From DASUCS01 sp041166745 (GTDB taxonomy: Bacteria; Actinomycetota; Acidimicrobiia; Acidimicrobiales; JACDCH01), in assembly GCA_041166745.1 (NCBI GenBank), contig JBEEGH010000028.1, positions 351,331-415,330 on the forward strand: a DNA stretch of 64,000 nucleotides, read 5' to 3'. The notes beneath the pieces were generated by a model. That model was not told the DNA's origin, did not search any database, and was given only the letters and a program-made list of their open reading frames with translations. Position 1 is the first letter of the stretch. Every line of letters begins with the position of its first letter. The position numbers and the translations under genes were made by a program. This document shows positions 41,158 through 49,452 of the stretch, in pieces.

Positions 41158-41998
41158 AGTCGTGGAAGCCCTGGCCCGACTTCCGGCCGAGGTAACCGGC
41201 GGCGACCATGCGCCGGAGCGTCGGCACCGCGGCGTAGTTGGGATCGCGGAACTCGTCGTACAGCGCATCGAGGATGGCGAGCGACGTATCGAGGCCGACG
41301 AGATCGAGCAGCGCGAGCGGCCCCATCGGGAAGTTGCAGCCCCCTTTCATCGCCGCGTCGATGTCGTCGCGGCTGGCGGTACCGGTCTCGAGCATCCGCA
41401 CCGCGTTGTTGAGATAGGGGAACAGGAGCGCGTTGACGATGAAGCCGGCGCGGTCCTTGACCTCGACCGGACCCTTGCCACAGGTCTCGGCGAACGAGCG
41501 GGCGGCGGCGATCGTCTCGTCGCTGGCCGTGAGCGGCCGAACGATCTCCACGAGCGACATCATCGGCGCGGGATTGAAGAAGTGGATGCCGCAGACCCGC
41601 TCAGGACGCTCGGTCTCGACGGCGAGATCGACCACGGGCAGGGTCGAGGTGTTCGTGGCCAGGATGGCTTCGTCCTTGACGACGAGGTCGAGCTTCCGGA
41701 AGAGCTCCTTCTTGACGTCGAGGTCTTCCACCACGGACTCGATGACGAGATCGCAGTCGGTGAGGGCGTGGAGGTCGTGCGTGCCGGTCACCCGCGACAG
41801 CACCTCGTCGCGCTCAGTGGCGTCGAGCTTGCCCCTCTCGACCTGCTTGTCGAGCGACTTGGTGAGCGCGCTCACCATCGCATCGGCGGTCTCTTGCTTG
41901 CGCGAGCGAAGGAGCACCTCGATGCCTGCCTTGGCCGCGACTTCTGCGATGCCCGAGCCCATGATCCCCGAGCCCACGATCCCCAAGCGCTTGATCAT
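41147..41998 (-). CDS. hbd: 3-hydroxybutyryl-CoA dehydrogenase
   Basis: A 283-residue NAD(P)-dependent dehydrogenase. It opens with the Rossmann motif LGIVGSGIMGSGIAEVAAKA. The catalytic His is in CGIHFFNPAPMM, and the conserved ATNTSTLPV and KDRAGFIVNALLFPYLNNAV segments are present. The end YLGRKSGQGFHDY is the family C-terminus. It oxidises (S)-3-hydroxybutyryl-CoA or reduces acetoacetyl-CoA. It is the first gene of a minus-strand run with aat, ecm and the GGDEF-like gene, fitting a role in acetoacetyl-CoA reduction ahead of crotonyl-CoA formation. Confidence 0.95.
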   Translation of the reverse strand: MIKRLGIVGSGIMGSGIAEVAAKAGIEVLLRSRKQETADAMVSALTKSLDKQVERGKLDATERDEVLSRVTGTHDLHALTDCDLVIESVVEDLDVKKELFRKLDLVVKDEAILATNTSTLPVVDLAVETERPERVCGIHFFNPAPMMSLVEIVRPLTASDETIAAARSFAETCGKGPVEVKDRAGFIVNALLFPYLNNAVRMLETGTASRDDIDAAMKGGCNFPMGPLALLDLVGLDTSLAILDALYDEFRDPNYAAVPTLRRMVAAGYLGRKSGQGFHDYRK

Positions 41999-42058
41999 GG
42001 GACGAAGTTACCGGGCGGTAGGAATCGGGGTCCAAAGGCGGCACTAGGTTCCGGGGTG

Positions 42059-42721
42059 ATGACGGGACCGTTGGCACTGGTGGGCGGGGGCGAGTGGAGC
42101 GAGGGCTGCACCTTCGATCGCGGGCTGATCGACGCCGTGGGCGCAGACGAGGTGCTGGTACTGCCGACCGGATCGGCGTACGAGCACCCTGAGCGCCTCG
42201 TCGCCGCGGCCGAGAAGTGGTTCGGGGGCCTCGGCTGTGGGGTGCGGGGACTCATGGTGCTCGCCCGGCCCGACGCGAGCGACGCCGCGAACCTCGAGGC
42301 CGTGCGCGGCGCGCGGTTCGTGTACCTCGCCGGTGCATCACCGATGCACCTGCGTTCGGTGCTCAAGGACTCCCCGTTGTGGGAGGCGCTCCTCGAGCAA
42401 TGGAGCGAGGGGGCCGCGCTGGCGGGTTCGTCGGCGGGGGCGATGGTGCTGTGCGATCCGATGGTCGATCAGCGCGGGGGCGCCTTCACGCTCGGGCTCG
42501 GATTGCTCGAGGGCGTGGCCGTCGTGCCCCACCACGACTCGTGGTCAGAAGAGAAGGCGCACCGCACGCACCAGCTCGCGCCGAAGGGCTTGGTGGTTGC
42601 CGGAGTCGACGAGCGCACGGCGCTGGTGCGCGACGGGGCCGGGCAGTGGAGAACCGAAGGCGCCGGCGCCGTGACCGTCTGGCGCGACGGCGAGGAGCTG
42701 GGCTTGGACGTGCTGCCCTGA
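42059..42721 (+). CDS. peptidase S51 / cyanophycinase-like protein
   Basis: A 220-residue protein of the class I glutamine-amidotransferase-like fold. It begins GPLALVGGGEWSEGC, has YLAGASPMHLRSVL, and the nucleophile elbow LAGSSAGAMVLCDPM with the likely catalytic Ser. A VVPHHDSW segment supplies a candidate His. S51 peptidases include dipeptidase E and cyanophycinase, which cleave Asp-containing peptides. It lacks a signal peptide. The start is ATG 42059 (a GTG lies directly before). It is divergent from the hydroxybutyryl-CoA dehydrogenase, with 60 bases between starts. The natural substrate is unknown. Confidence 0.75.
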   Translation: MTGPLALVGGGEWSEGCTFDRGLIDAVGADEVLVLPTGSAYEHPERLVAAAEKWFGGLGCGVRGLMVLARPDASDAANLEAVRGARFVYLAGASPMHLRSVLKDSPLWEALLEQWSEGAALAGSSAGAMVLCDPMVDQRGGAFTLGLGLLEGVAVVPHHDSWSEEKAHRTHQLAPKGLVVAGVDERTALVRDGAGQWRTEGAGAVTVWRDGEELGLDVLP

Positions 42722-42797
42722 CTAGTCCGATAAGCGGCGCGTCAATGACCCCTACGGGCCATAGACCGATTTGGGTTGAGTTGTCACCATCACCCTG

Positions 42798-44327
42798 ATG
42801 TTCCAGGCCGCGGCCCTCGTCGTTCTTGGCGCGCTCCTGGTCAGTGCCGGGACCGTGCGCTTGCTGCGACGCTCGCAACGCGGTGACGGCTTGGCGGTGG
42901 ACGAGATCGATCGCCTGCGCCGGGCTGAATTGGCGCTCGCCGGAGCCGGCAACACGGAAGCCGCGGCGCGTGAGCTGAGCAAGCACGCGATGGTGCTGCT
43001 CGATGCGCCCGCCGCGGTGGTGATCATCGAAGGCATCGACGACAACGTGCGCATGGAGGCCGGCGACACGACCGGGCACTCGATCTACGACCCCGGTTCG
43101 CGAATGCGGCTCCTGTCCAGCGACGGCGAGCCGTGTGGTTCGATCGCGGTGGCCGCCCGACCCGACCGCCCGTACACGGAGCGCGACGAGCGCATCCTGG
43201 ACGCCTTGGGGGATCGGGTGTCGTCGACGTTGCATCGCCTGTCGCTCTTCGAGGCGGTGCAAGCCGAGCAGCGCACGCTGGCCGACGTGCTCGGCTCGTC
43301 ATCCGACGGAATCTTCTCGGTCGGCTCCGATCTGCGGGTGCGTTCGTGGAATCCGGCGATGGCCCGTCTCACCGGAATCACAGAGGTGGTCGCCGCCGGG
43401 CAGCAGTGCTGCGCAGTGTTCCGCCCGTGCGACGAAGCCGGCAACGCGCTGTTCGGCGCGACGTGTCCCGCGCGCACGGGCGACGACGTCGAGGTGCTCG
43501 TGCAGCTCGAGATCACCGAGGGACAGCCGATCTGGCTCAACTGTGCCTACTCCACGATGTCCGATGGAGGCTGCGTCGTCGTCGCGCGCGATGTCACGAC
43601 GCGCAAGCAGGTCGAGGACGAGAAGGCGGACTTCCTCGCGACGGTCAGCCACGAGCTACGCACACCGCTTACGCCGATCAAGGGCTTCCTGCAGACCTTG
43701 GTTCGACGCGATCGCGAGTTCAACGACGACGAGCGGCAGCACATCTATGAGGTGATGCTGCGGGAGGAGCAGCGGCTCGAACGGCTGGTGCATCAACTGC
43801 TGCAGGCCACATCGCTCGACCATGCCGAAGCCCTCGTTCTCACCGACGCGCTCGATTGGGACGCCACCGTACGAGCGCAAGTAGATCGTGTGAGCCGTCA
43901 GGACCCGACGCGCGAATACTCGCTGCTCGTCGCATCTGACCTTCCGAGAGTCGTCGCTGACGAGCAACTCGCCATGCAAGTGCTGGACAACCTGTTGTCG
44001 AACGCCGCGAAGTTCTCCCCTGATGGCGCGGCCGTCGGCATCGGAGTCGCGCACGACGGCCATCGCGTCGTGACGACGGTGGCCGATCGCGGCACCGGGG
44101 TTCCCTCGGCCGATCGCGAGCGGATCTTCGACAAGTTCACCCGTCTCGGAGATCACCTCACCCGGCCGCAGCAGGGCGTCGGGCTCGGGCTCTACATCGT
44201 GCGCCGCTCCGTCGAGGCCATGGGCGGAACCGCCTGGGTCGACGACGCGCCGGGAGGAGGCGCCGCCTTCTCGTTCAGCCTGCCGGTTGCGTCCGTTCGC
44301 GCGACCCGCCCGCTCAAGACTCGGTGA
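42798..44327 (+). CDS. sensor histidine kinase (TM-GAF-PAS-HisKA-HATPase)
   Basis: A 509-residue kinase. Residues 3-22 are a membrane helix. A GAF-like domain spans about 45-150, then a PAS domain from about 160 (VLGSSSDGIFSVGSDLRVRS) with a Cys cluster QQCCAVFRPCDEAGNALFGA then TCPAR. The phosphoacceptor is H285 in TVSHELRTPLTPIKG. The ATPase has N-box NLLSNAAKF, G1 DRGTGV, F-box FDKF and G2 GVGLGLYIV. The four PAS cysteines could hold a metal or act in redox sensing. No cognate response regulator is adjacent; the nearest is the receiver at 60651. The 3' end overlaps the convergent cyclophilin gene by 14 bases. Confidence 0.92.
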   Translation: MFQAAALVVLGALLVSAGTVRLLRRSQRGDGLAVDEIDRLRRAELALAGAGNTEAAARELSKHAMVLLDAPAAVVIIEGIDDNVRMEAGDTTGHSIYDPGSRMRLLSSDGEPCGSIAVAARPDRPYTERDERILDALGDRVSSTLHRLSLFEAVQAEQRTLADVLGSSSDGIFSVGSDLRVRSWNPAMARLTGITEVVAAGQQCCAVFRPCDEAGNALFGATCPARTGDDVEVLVQLEITEGQPIWLNCAYSTMSDGGCVVVARDVTTRKQVEDEKADFLATVSHELRTPLTPIKGFLQTLVRRDREFNDDERQHIYEVMLREEQRLERLVHQLLQATSLDHAEALVLTDALDWDATVRAQVDRVSRQDPTREYSLLVASDLPRVVADEQLAMQVLDNLLSNAAKFSPDGAAVGIGVAHDGHRVVTTVADRGTGVPSADRERIFDKFTRLGDHLTRPQQGVGLGLYIVRRSVEAMGGTAWVDDAPGGGAAFSFSLPVASVRATRPLKTR

Positions 44328-45150
44328 TCGTCACCGTGTTGATCGTCACGGGGTGAACGGGCGTCTCGCTCGGCTCTGAACCCAAGAAGAACACGAGTGA
44401 ATCCAAGCCTTGCGTCGTGGTGCCGAACTTCACGTATACGCCCTGGCTGTCGAGGCTCGCGGTCTTGTCGTCCACTGCGAAGAAGAACTGCGCTGACGCG
44501 CCGTTGGGGACCGCCCTGCGGGCCATCACGAGGTCGCCGGGAAGATACGAGTACGGACCGCCATTGCCTTGCGGGAGCGACGCGAAGTCGTAGCCCTCGT
44601 CTGGCAGGTTGTACCCGGGGCCCGGATCTGCGGCGGTGTTGGTGTGCGGCGAGCCACCTTGGACGATGCCGATCGATTGTGCCGTACGGAAGATCTGCGT
44701 GCCGTCGTAGTAGTGGTAGCGCGCCAGCACGACGAAGTTGTTGGTCGTGCCCGGTGTCTTCTCGGTGTCGAGTTTCACGACGATCGTGCCGATCGATGTG
44801 TCGAAGGTGGCGGTGTAGGCCTTGGTCGGATCGATGCACTGCTTGGGCGCAGCCGTGAAGTCGATCGTCTTGGGCGATGAGCCGTCGGCGTTCGGGCATG
44901 GCCCTGTCCCGTAGGTGAAAACGGGCGGCACGGTGGTGGAGGTGGTGGAGGAGCCGGAGGCGGCCGTCACCGTCTTCTTGTCGCTGCCGCTGCGAAGGGA
45001 GATCACCACGATGACCGCGACGATGGCGATGACGATCAGTACGAAGTTCCGGACCGTTCGCCACCGCTGCCGGCGCTTCTGTTCGGCCACTGCTGCGGCG
45101 ACGCGCGCTTGGCGGCCCTCGCGCTGGCGCTCTCGTTTGGCGGAAGGCAT
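44314..45150 (-). CDS. membrane-anchored cyclophilin-type peptidyl-prolyl isomerase
   Basis: A 278-residue protein. An Arg/Gln/Glu-rich cytoplasmic N-terminus of about 34 residues leads to a helix (FVLIVIAIVAVIVVISL, about 36-52), placing the catalytic part outside. A Ser/Thr linker follows. The cyclophilin domain from about residue 110 shows YTATFDTSIGTIVVKLDTEK, TPGTTNNFVVLARYHYYDGT and the DLVMARRAVPNGASAQFFF core. It would help fold exported proteins such as the two subtilases. Several active-site residues differ from human cyclophilin A (IFRTA for F-R-x-I), which is common in actinobacterial members. ATG at 45150. Confidence 0.88.
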   Translation of the reverse strand: MPSAKRERQREGRQARVAAAVAEQKRRQRWRTVRNFVLIVIAIVAVIVVISLRSGSDKKTVTAASGSSTTSTTVPPVFTYGTGPCPNADGSSPKTIDFTAAPKQCIDPTKAYTATFDTSIGTIVVKLDTEKTPGTTNNFVVLARYHYYDGTQIFRTAQSIGIVQGGSPHTNTAADPGPGYNLPDEGYDFASLPQGNGGPYSYLPGDLVMARRAVPNGASAQFFFAVDDKTASLDSQGVYVKFGTTTQGLDSLVFFLGSEPSETPVHPVTINTVTITES

Positions 45151-45253
45151 GAAGGCGAAAAGCTAGTGCCCACCGCTTGGGAGGGGGAGTTCAGTCCCGC
45201 GATCACGAATGTAGACAGGTGCGGGCGGAGGGGCGGCGGAGGTGAGGCAGGGC

Positions 45254-45766
45254 ATGGCCAACGTGGCGGAAGACGATGAGAGCCCATCGGCGTTCTCGGT
45301 GGAGGTCGGCCAGCGCCTCCGCGCCGTCCGTCGAGCCCGCGAGCTGTCGCTCGACGATGTGGAACGCACCTCTGGCGGCCGTTGGAGCGCTTCGGCCGTC
45401 GGGGCGTACGAGCGCGGCTTCCGCAATCTGAGCCTGCCCAGGCTTCGGGAGCTGGCCGAGTTCTACGGCGTTCCGATGGGTGTCTTGCTCGGCGAGGCCG
45501 ATGGCCAAGGGCGAGCCGGGGCCCGGGTGGCCAAAGTCGTTCTCGACCTCGAGGCACTCGGCCGGATCGAGGACGCCGACCCCGTGGTGCGCTACCTGCG
45601 CACGATCATCATCGAACGCGGCGACTTCAACGGCCGTGTCCTCTCCGTGCGCCGCGACGACATTCGAGCATTGTGCGCGGTTCTGCACTCGACCGAGATC
45701 GAGCTCTTCGACACGCTCCAGGGCTGGGGCGCCTTGCTAAGTGGTGGCCCGACAGAAGACGAGTAG
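45254..45766 (+). CDS. bldD: BldD-like transcriptional regulator
   Basis: A 170-residue homologue of BldD, the master regulator of development in Streptomyces. The N-terminal HTH reads VGQRLRAVRRARELSLDDVE, then GGRWSASAVGAYERGFRNLS, the recognition-helix region. The C-terminal domain retains the c-di-GMP signature exactly: R122-G-D124, eight residues, then R133-R-D-D136 (RGDFNGRVLSVRRDD), which in BldD binds a c-di-GMP tetramer to drive dimerisation and DNA binding. ATG 45254 has GGAGG 11 bases upstream; a GTG at 45242 is an alternative. It precedes lysC by 19 bases, so they may be co-transcribed. Confidence 0.92.
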   Translation: MANVAEDDESPSAFSVEVGQRLRAVRRARELSLDDVERTSGGRWSASAVGAYERGFRNLSLPRLRELAEFYGVPMGVLLGEADGQGRAGARVAKVVLDLEALGRIEDADPVVRYLRTIIIERGDFNGRVLSVRRDDIRALCAVLHSTEIELFDTLQGWGALLSGGPTEDE

Positions 45767-45785
45767 CGATAGCGTTCTCCGCCCG

Positions 45786-47003
45786 ATGGCGCTCGTAGTC
45801 CAGAAGTTCGGTGGCACGTCCGTTGCCGACCCCGAACGCATTCGTCAGGTCGCCGACCACGTGGCCCGCACGCGCCGCCATGGCAACGAGGTCGTCGTTG
45901 TCGTGAGCGCGATGGGCAAGGAGACCGACGAGCTGATTCGTCTCGCGTCGGAGGTGGCCACCGTGCGCCCTGGCCGGGAGATGGACATGCTCATCACCGC
46001 CGGCGAGCGCAAGGCGACGGCGCTGCTCTGCATGGCGCTGCACGACATCGGCGTGCCGGCCGATTCGTTCACCGGAAGTCAAGCGGGGTTCCTCACCGAT
46101 ACGACGCACACGAATGCCCGGATCCTCGAAGTCCGGCCCGATCGCGTGCGCCAGTCAGTCGACGCGGGGCGAGTTCCTGTCGTCGGTGGCGCGCAAGGCG
46201 TGTCGAGCGAGCGTGACGTCACGTTCCTCGGCCGGAACGGCTCCGACGTCACGGCGGTTGCCCTCGCGCATGCCCTCGGCGCGGATGCCTGCGAGTTGTA
46301 CACCGACGTTTCTGGTGTGTTCACGGCCGACCCACGCGTCGTGCCGGCCGCTCGCCGGATGGCCAAGATCAGTTTCGACGAGATGTTGGAGATGTGCGCG
46401 GCCGGTTGTCCGAAGCCGGCGATGCGCGGTGCCGAGTTCGCCCGCACATGGCGCGTTCCGTTGCACGTCCGCTCGAGCTTCACCTGGGAGCCGGGCACCT
46501 GGGTGGTGGAGGAGGATTCGTCCATGGAACAAGCCGTCGTGTCTGCCGTCGTGCACGACACGTCCGAGGCGAAGGTCACCCTTGCCGGGGTGCCCGACAA
46601 GCCGGGTATCGCGGCCCGTGTGTTCCGCGCGCTCGCCGACGCCGATGTGAACGTCGACATGATCGTGCAGAACGTCTCTGATCACGGCGTGACCGACATC
46701 AGCTTCACCGTTCCTCGCACCGACCTCGACAGCGCCACCGCGATCACGGGCGGGCTGTCTGACGAGATCGGTGCAACCGGGGTGACGACCGACCGGGCAA
46801 TCGCGAAGGTGAGCCTCGTGGGCGCCGGCATGAAATCGAACCCCGGTGTCGCGGCCACGATGTTCGAAACGCTCGCCGCCGCGATGGTGAACATCGAGAT
46901 GATCTCCACGTCGGCGATTCGCATCTCCTGCATCGTGCGCGAAGCCGACATCGAACGCGCTGTCCAAGAGCTCCACACCGCCTTCGGCCTCGACGCCCTC
47001 TAA
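45786..47003 (+). CDS. lysC: aspartate kinase
   Basis: A 405-residue kinase that phosphorylates aspartate, the first step to lysine, diaminopimelate, threonine and methionine. It opens with VVQKFGGTSVADPERIRQVA. GRNGSDVTAVALAHALGADA and CELYTDVSGVFTADPR give the substrate and ATP sites. Two ACT domains follow (VTLAGVPDKPGIAARVFRAL and VSLVGAGMKSNPGVAATMFE), as in feedback-inhibited actinobacterial enzymes. ATG at 45786 begins the family N-terminus. I see no lysine riboswitch upstream. The asd gene is 1.1 kb downstream, separated by an opposite-strand gene. Confidence 0.96.
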   Translation: MALVVQKFGGTSVADPERIRQVADHVARTRRHGNEVVVVVSAMGKETDELIRLASEVATVRPGREMDMLITAGERKATALLCMALHDIGVPADSFTGSQAGFLTDTTHTNARILEVRPDRVRQSVDAGRVPVVGGAQGVSSERDVTFLGRNGSDVTAVALAHALGADACELYTDVSGVFTADPRVVPAARRMAKISFDEMLEMCAAGCPKPAMRGAEFARTWRVPLHVRSSFTWEPGTWVVEEDSSMEQAVVSAVVHDTSEAKVTLAGVPDKPGIAARVFRALADADVNVDMIVQNVSDHGVTDISFTVPRTDLDSATAITGGLSDEIGATGVTTDRAIAKVSLVGAGMKSNPGVAATMFETLAAAMVNIEMISTSAIRISCIVREADIERAVQELHTAFGLDAL

Positions 47004-47024
47004 AAACTCCGATTTGGATGGGCG

Positions 47025-48041
47025 TTAGCGGCGGAAGAAGGAGGTGGCGCCCGCGGTCCAGCCGCTGGTGTTGTGGAAGTTGCTGACGAACGTGCCGGGC
47101 GCGACCAGCGCATCGAGGGCGGCGACGGCCTCGTCGTCGAGCGGCGCGTGGTCAGCGATGGCCAGCGACTCCTGAAGATGTTCGATCGTGCGAGGTCCGA
47201 CGATGGGGCTGGTCACGCCCGGGCGGTCGCGTAGCCACAGCAGCGCGAGCTGTCCGGACGTGAGACCCCGGTCGTCCGCCAGCTCACCGACCGCCTTTGC
47301 CCCGGCGAGCGCGGCCTTCGTCAGCCGATCTTGAGCGGCAGGCATGCGAGCGGCGCGCGACCCCGCCGGTGGTTTCGTGGCCGAGCGGTACCGGCCAGCG
47401 AGGATGCCGCCTCCCAGCGGTGACCACGGCAACAGCGCGAGACCGTGACGCAGCGCGAGCGGCACGAGCTCGTTCTCGACGCGACGGTCGAGCAGGTTGT
47501 ACGGCGGCTGCTCGCTCACGTAGCGGGCCCAGCCGCGCTTGTCGCTCACGCCGAGGCACTCCTGCACGTACCACGCCGGGTGGGTCGAGCAGCCGATGTT
47601 GATCACCTTCCCGGCGCGCACGAGGTCGTCGAATGCGGCGAGCGTCTCTTCAGGATCGATGTCGAAGAGCGGACGATGCAGTTGATACAGATCGATCCGA
47701 TCGGTGCGCAGTCGGGACAGCGACGCCTCGCACGATCGCACGATGTGACGGCGCGATGCGCCCTGTTCGTTCGGCCCGGCGCCCGATGGGATGCCGACCT
47801 TGGTGGCGAGCACGATGTCGTCGCGTCGTCCGGCCCGCTCGAGCACCTCGCCGACGACCCGCTCGCTGTTGCCTCCGGTGTACACGTCGGCGGTGTCGAT
47901 GAAGTTGATGCCGGCGTCGAGCGCCGCCAGCATCATCTTCTCGGAATCGGCCTCATCACTCGGCCCCCCGAAGTTCATTGCCCCGAGACAGAGTGCCGAC
48001 ACCTTCACGCCCGTCCGCCCGAGTGGGCGCAGCTCGATCAT
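47025..48041 (-). CDS. aldo/keto reductase
   Basis: A 338-residue NADPH-dependent oxidoreductase. It starts IELRPLGRTGVKVSALCLGA. The catalytic tetrad is visible as Asp and Tyr in FIDTADVYTGGNSE, Lys in VLATKVG and His in LYQLHRPLFDID. The C-terminal LAGRYRSAT and SPIVGPRTIEHLQESL segments bind cofactor. The family reduces aldehydes and ketones; the substrate is unknown. The frame is open to 48125, but ATG 48041 fits the family. It is inserted between lysC and asd on the opposite strand. Confidence 0.92.
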   Translation of the reverse strand: MIELRPLGRTGVKVSALCLGAMNFGGPSDEADSEKMMLAALDAGINFIDTADVYTGGNSERVVGEVLERAGRRDDIVLATKVGIPSGAGPNEQGASRRHIVRSCEASLSRLRTDRIDLYQLHRPLFDIDPEETLAAFDDLVRAGKVINIGCSTHPAWYVQECLGVSDKRGWARYVSEQPPYNLLDRRVENELVPLALRHGLALLPWSPLGGGILAGRYRSATKPPAGSRAARMPAAQDRLTKAALAGAKAVGELADDRGLTSGQLALLWLRDRPGVTSPIVGPRTIEHLQESLAIADHAPLDDEAVAALDALVAPGTFVSNFHNTSGWTAGATSFFRR

Positions 48042-48145
48042 GCGGCGACGATACCCATGTCTCGACACGATCTCGCGACCGCGCACGCCGCCCCGCCCCT
48101 TAACGATCGCGGTCTGACTCGGCACGGGTCGTAACCTTGACGGTC

Positions 48146-49174
48146 ATGCGTGTCGGAGTCTTCGGAGCGACTGGACAGGTCGGTGGCGTCATGCGCCGGC
48201 TGCTCGCGGAACGAGCGTTTCCGGTCGACGAGCTGCGTTACTTCGCCTCGGCTCGGTCCGCTGGTCGCACGCTGCCCTGGGGCGACCGCGAGATCGTCGT
48301 CGAGGAAGCCGAGACGGCCGACTACAGCGGTCTCGACGTCGCACTCTTCTCGGCAGGCAAGTACGCGGCCAAAGACCTTGCGCCCGCGATCGCCGCAGCC
48401 GGTGCGATCGTGATCGACAATTCGTCTGCTTGGCGCATGGATCCTCAGGTGCCGCTGGTTGTCGCCGATGTGAACGACGACGAGCTCGACGACATCCCGA
48501 AGGGCATCGTCGCCAACCCGAACTGCACGACGATGGCGTTCATGGCGGTCCTCGCTCCTCTACATCGCGAAGCTGGTCTGAGGCGCATCATCGTGGACAC
48601 GTATCAGGCAGTATCCGGCGCGGGCGGCGTCGGTGTCGACGAACTCGACGAACAGCAGCGCAAAGTCAGTGACCGCGCCTCCGCGTTGACGTTCGATGGC
48701 CGCGCCGTGGAGTTCCCTCCGGCGCAGATGTTCGCCACGACGATCGCCTTCAACATCGTTCCGCTGGCTGGCTCGATCATCGACGATGGTCGCGGCGAGA
48801 CCGACGAAGAGCAGAAGATGCGACACGAGAGCCGCAAGATTCTCGGCATTCCCGAGCTCGCCGTCGCCGTCACGTGTGTTCGGGTGCCGGTGTTCACCGG
48901 TCACTCGATGGCGATCCACGCGGAGTTCACGAGTCCGCTCGATCCCGTGCGGGCCACAGAGCTGCTGCACAACGCAGCGGGCGTGGAAGTGGTCGATCTG
49001 CCGACGCCGTTGCTCGCCGCCGGCGCCGACCCGTCGTACGTCGGCCGCATTCGACGCGACGACACGGTCGACGGGGGCCGCGGCCTCTCGCTGTTCGTTG
49101 CCAACGACAACCTGCGCAAGGGCGCCGCGCTGAACGCGGTGCAGATCGCCGAACGCCTACCTGGTTTGCACTAG
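48146..49174 (+). CDS. asd: aspartate-semialdehyde dehydrogenase
   Basis: A 342-residue enzyme that reduces aspartyl phosphate to aspartate semialdehyde. It opens with VGVFGATGQVGGVMRRLLAE. The catalytic Cys is in VANPNCTTMAFM (near residue 130). VDTYQAVSGAGGVGVDEL and VRVPVFTGHSMAIHAEF, with the active-site His, are intact. Length is normal. ATG 48146 is chosen over a TTG three codons upstream. Together with lysC it makes the first two steps of the aspartate family. Four bases overlap the convergent MazG-like gene. Confidence 0.96.
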   Translation: MRVGVFGATGQVGGVMRRLLAERAFPVDELRYFASARSAGRTLPWGDREIVVEEAETADYSGLDVALFSAGKYAAKDLAPAIAAAGAIVIDNSSAWRMDPQVPLVVADVNDDELDDIPKGIVANPNCTTMAFMAVLAPLHREAGLRRIIVDTYQAVSGAGGVGVDELDEQQRKVSDRASALTFDGRAVEFPPAQMFATTIAFNIVPLAGSIIDDGRGETDEEQKMRHESRKILGIPELAVAVTCVRVPVFTGHSMAIHAEFTSPLDPVRATELLHNAAGVEVVDLPTPLLAAGADPSYVGRIRRDDTVDGGRGLSLFVANDNLRKGAALNAVQIAERLPGLH

Positions 49175-49452
49175 TCGCAACGGCACGGAACGTTGCCGCA
49201 CCGCGGGCAGCCGTGCGCGTAGCGATCGGCCGCTTCAGCGAGCGACAACCCGAGTTGATCGGCGAGCGAGGCCAGCCACGCGAGCACGTCCGCCAACTCC
49301 TCGAGCTGCTGCGTCGCAGTGCCCTTGCGGATCGCCTGCGCCAGCTCGCCGACTTCCTCGGTGAGCCACGCGACCGACGCGGCGGTGCCACGAGCGCGGT
49401 CGCGTTCGCCGTAGGTGTCGCGCATGAGCTGTTGGAACTGTCCGAGGTCCAT
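49171..49452 (-). CDS. MazG-like nucleotide pyrophosphohydrolase with Cys-rich tail
   Basis: A 93-residue all-alpha NTP pyrophosphohydrolase. The metal-binding helices are WLTEEVGELAQAIRKG and LEELADVLAWLASLADQLG, giving the EExxE...ExxD pattern. The C-terminus HGCPRCGNVPCRCD has four Cys that can hold a zinc ion, an added feature of a subgroup. It would hydrolyse abnormal or excess NTPs. ATG at 49452; the longer frame to 49644 lacks homology. Its start overlaps that of the divergent phosphoribosyltransferase. Confidence 0.85.
   Translation of the reverse strand: MDLGQFQQLMRDTYGERDRARGTAASVAWLTEEVGELAQAIRKGTATQQLEELADVLAWLASLADQLGLSLAEAADRYAHGCPRCGNVPCRCD

Noticed and set aside
45151..45785. 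lysine riboswitch or T-box ahead of lysC
   Set aside because: Only 19 bases separate bldD and lysC, and the region upstream of bldD shows no such structure.
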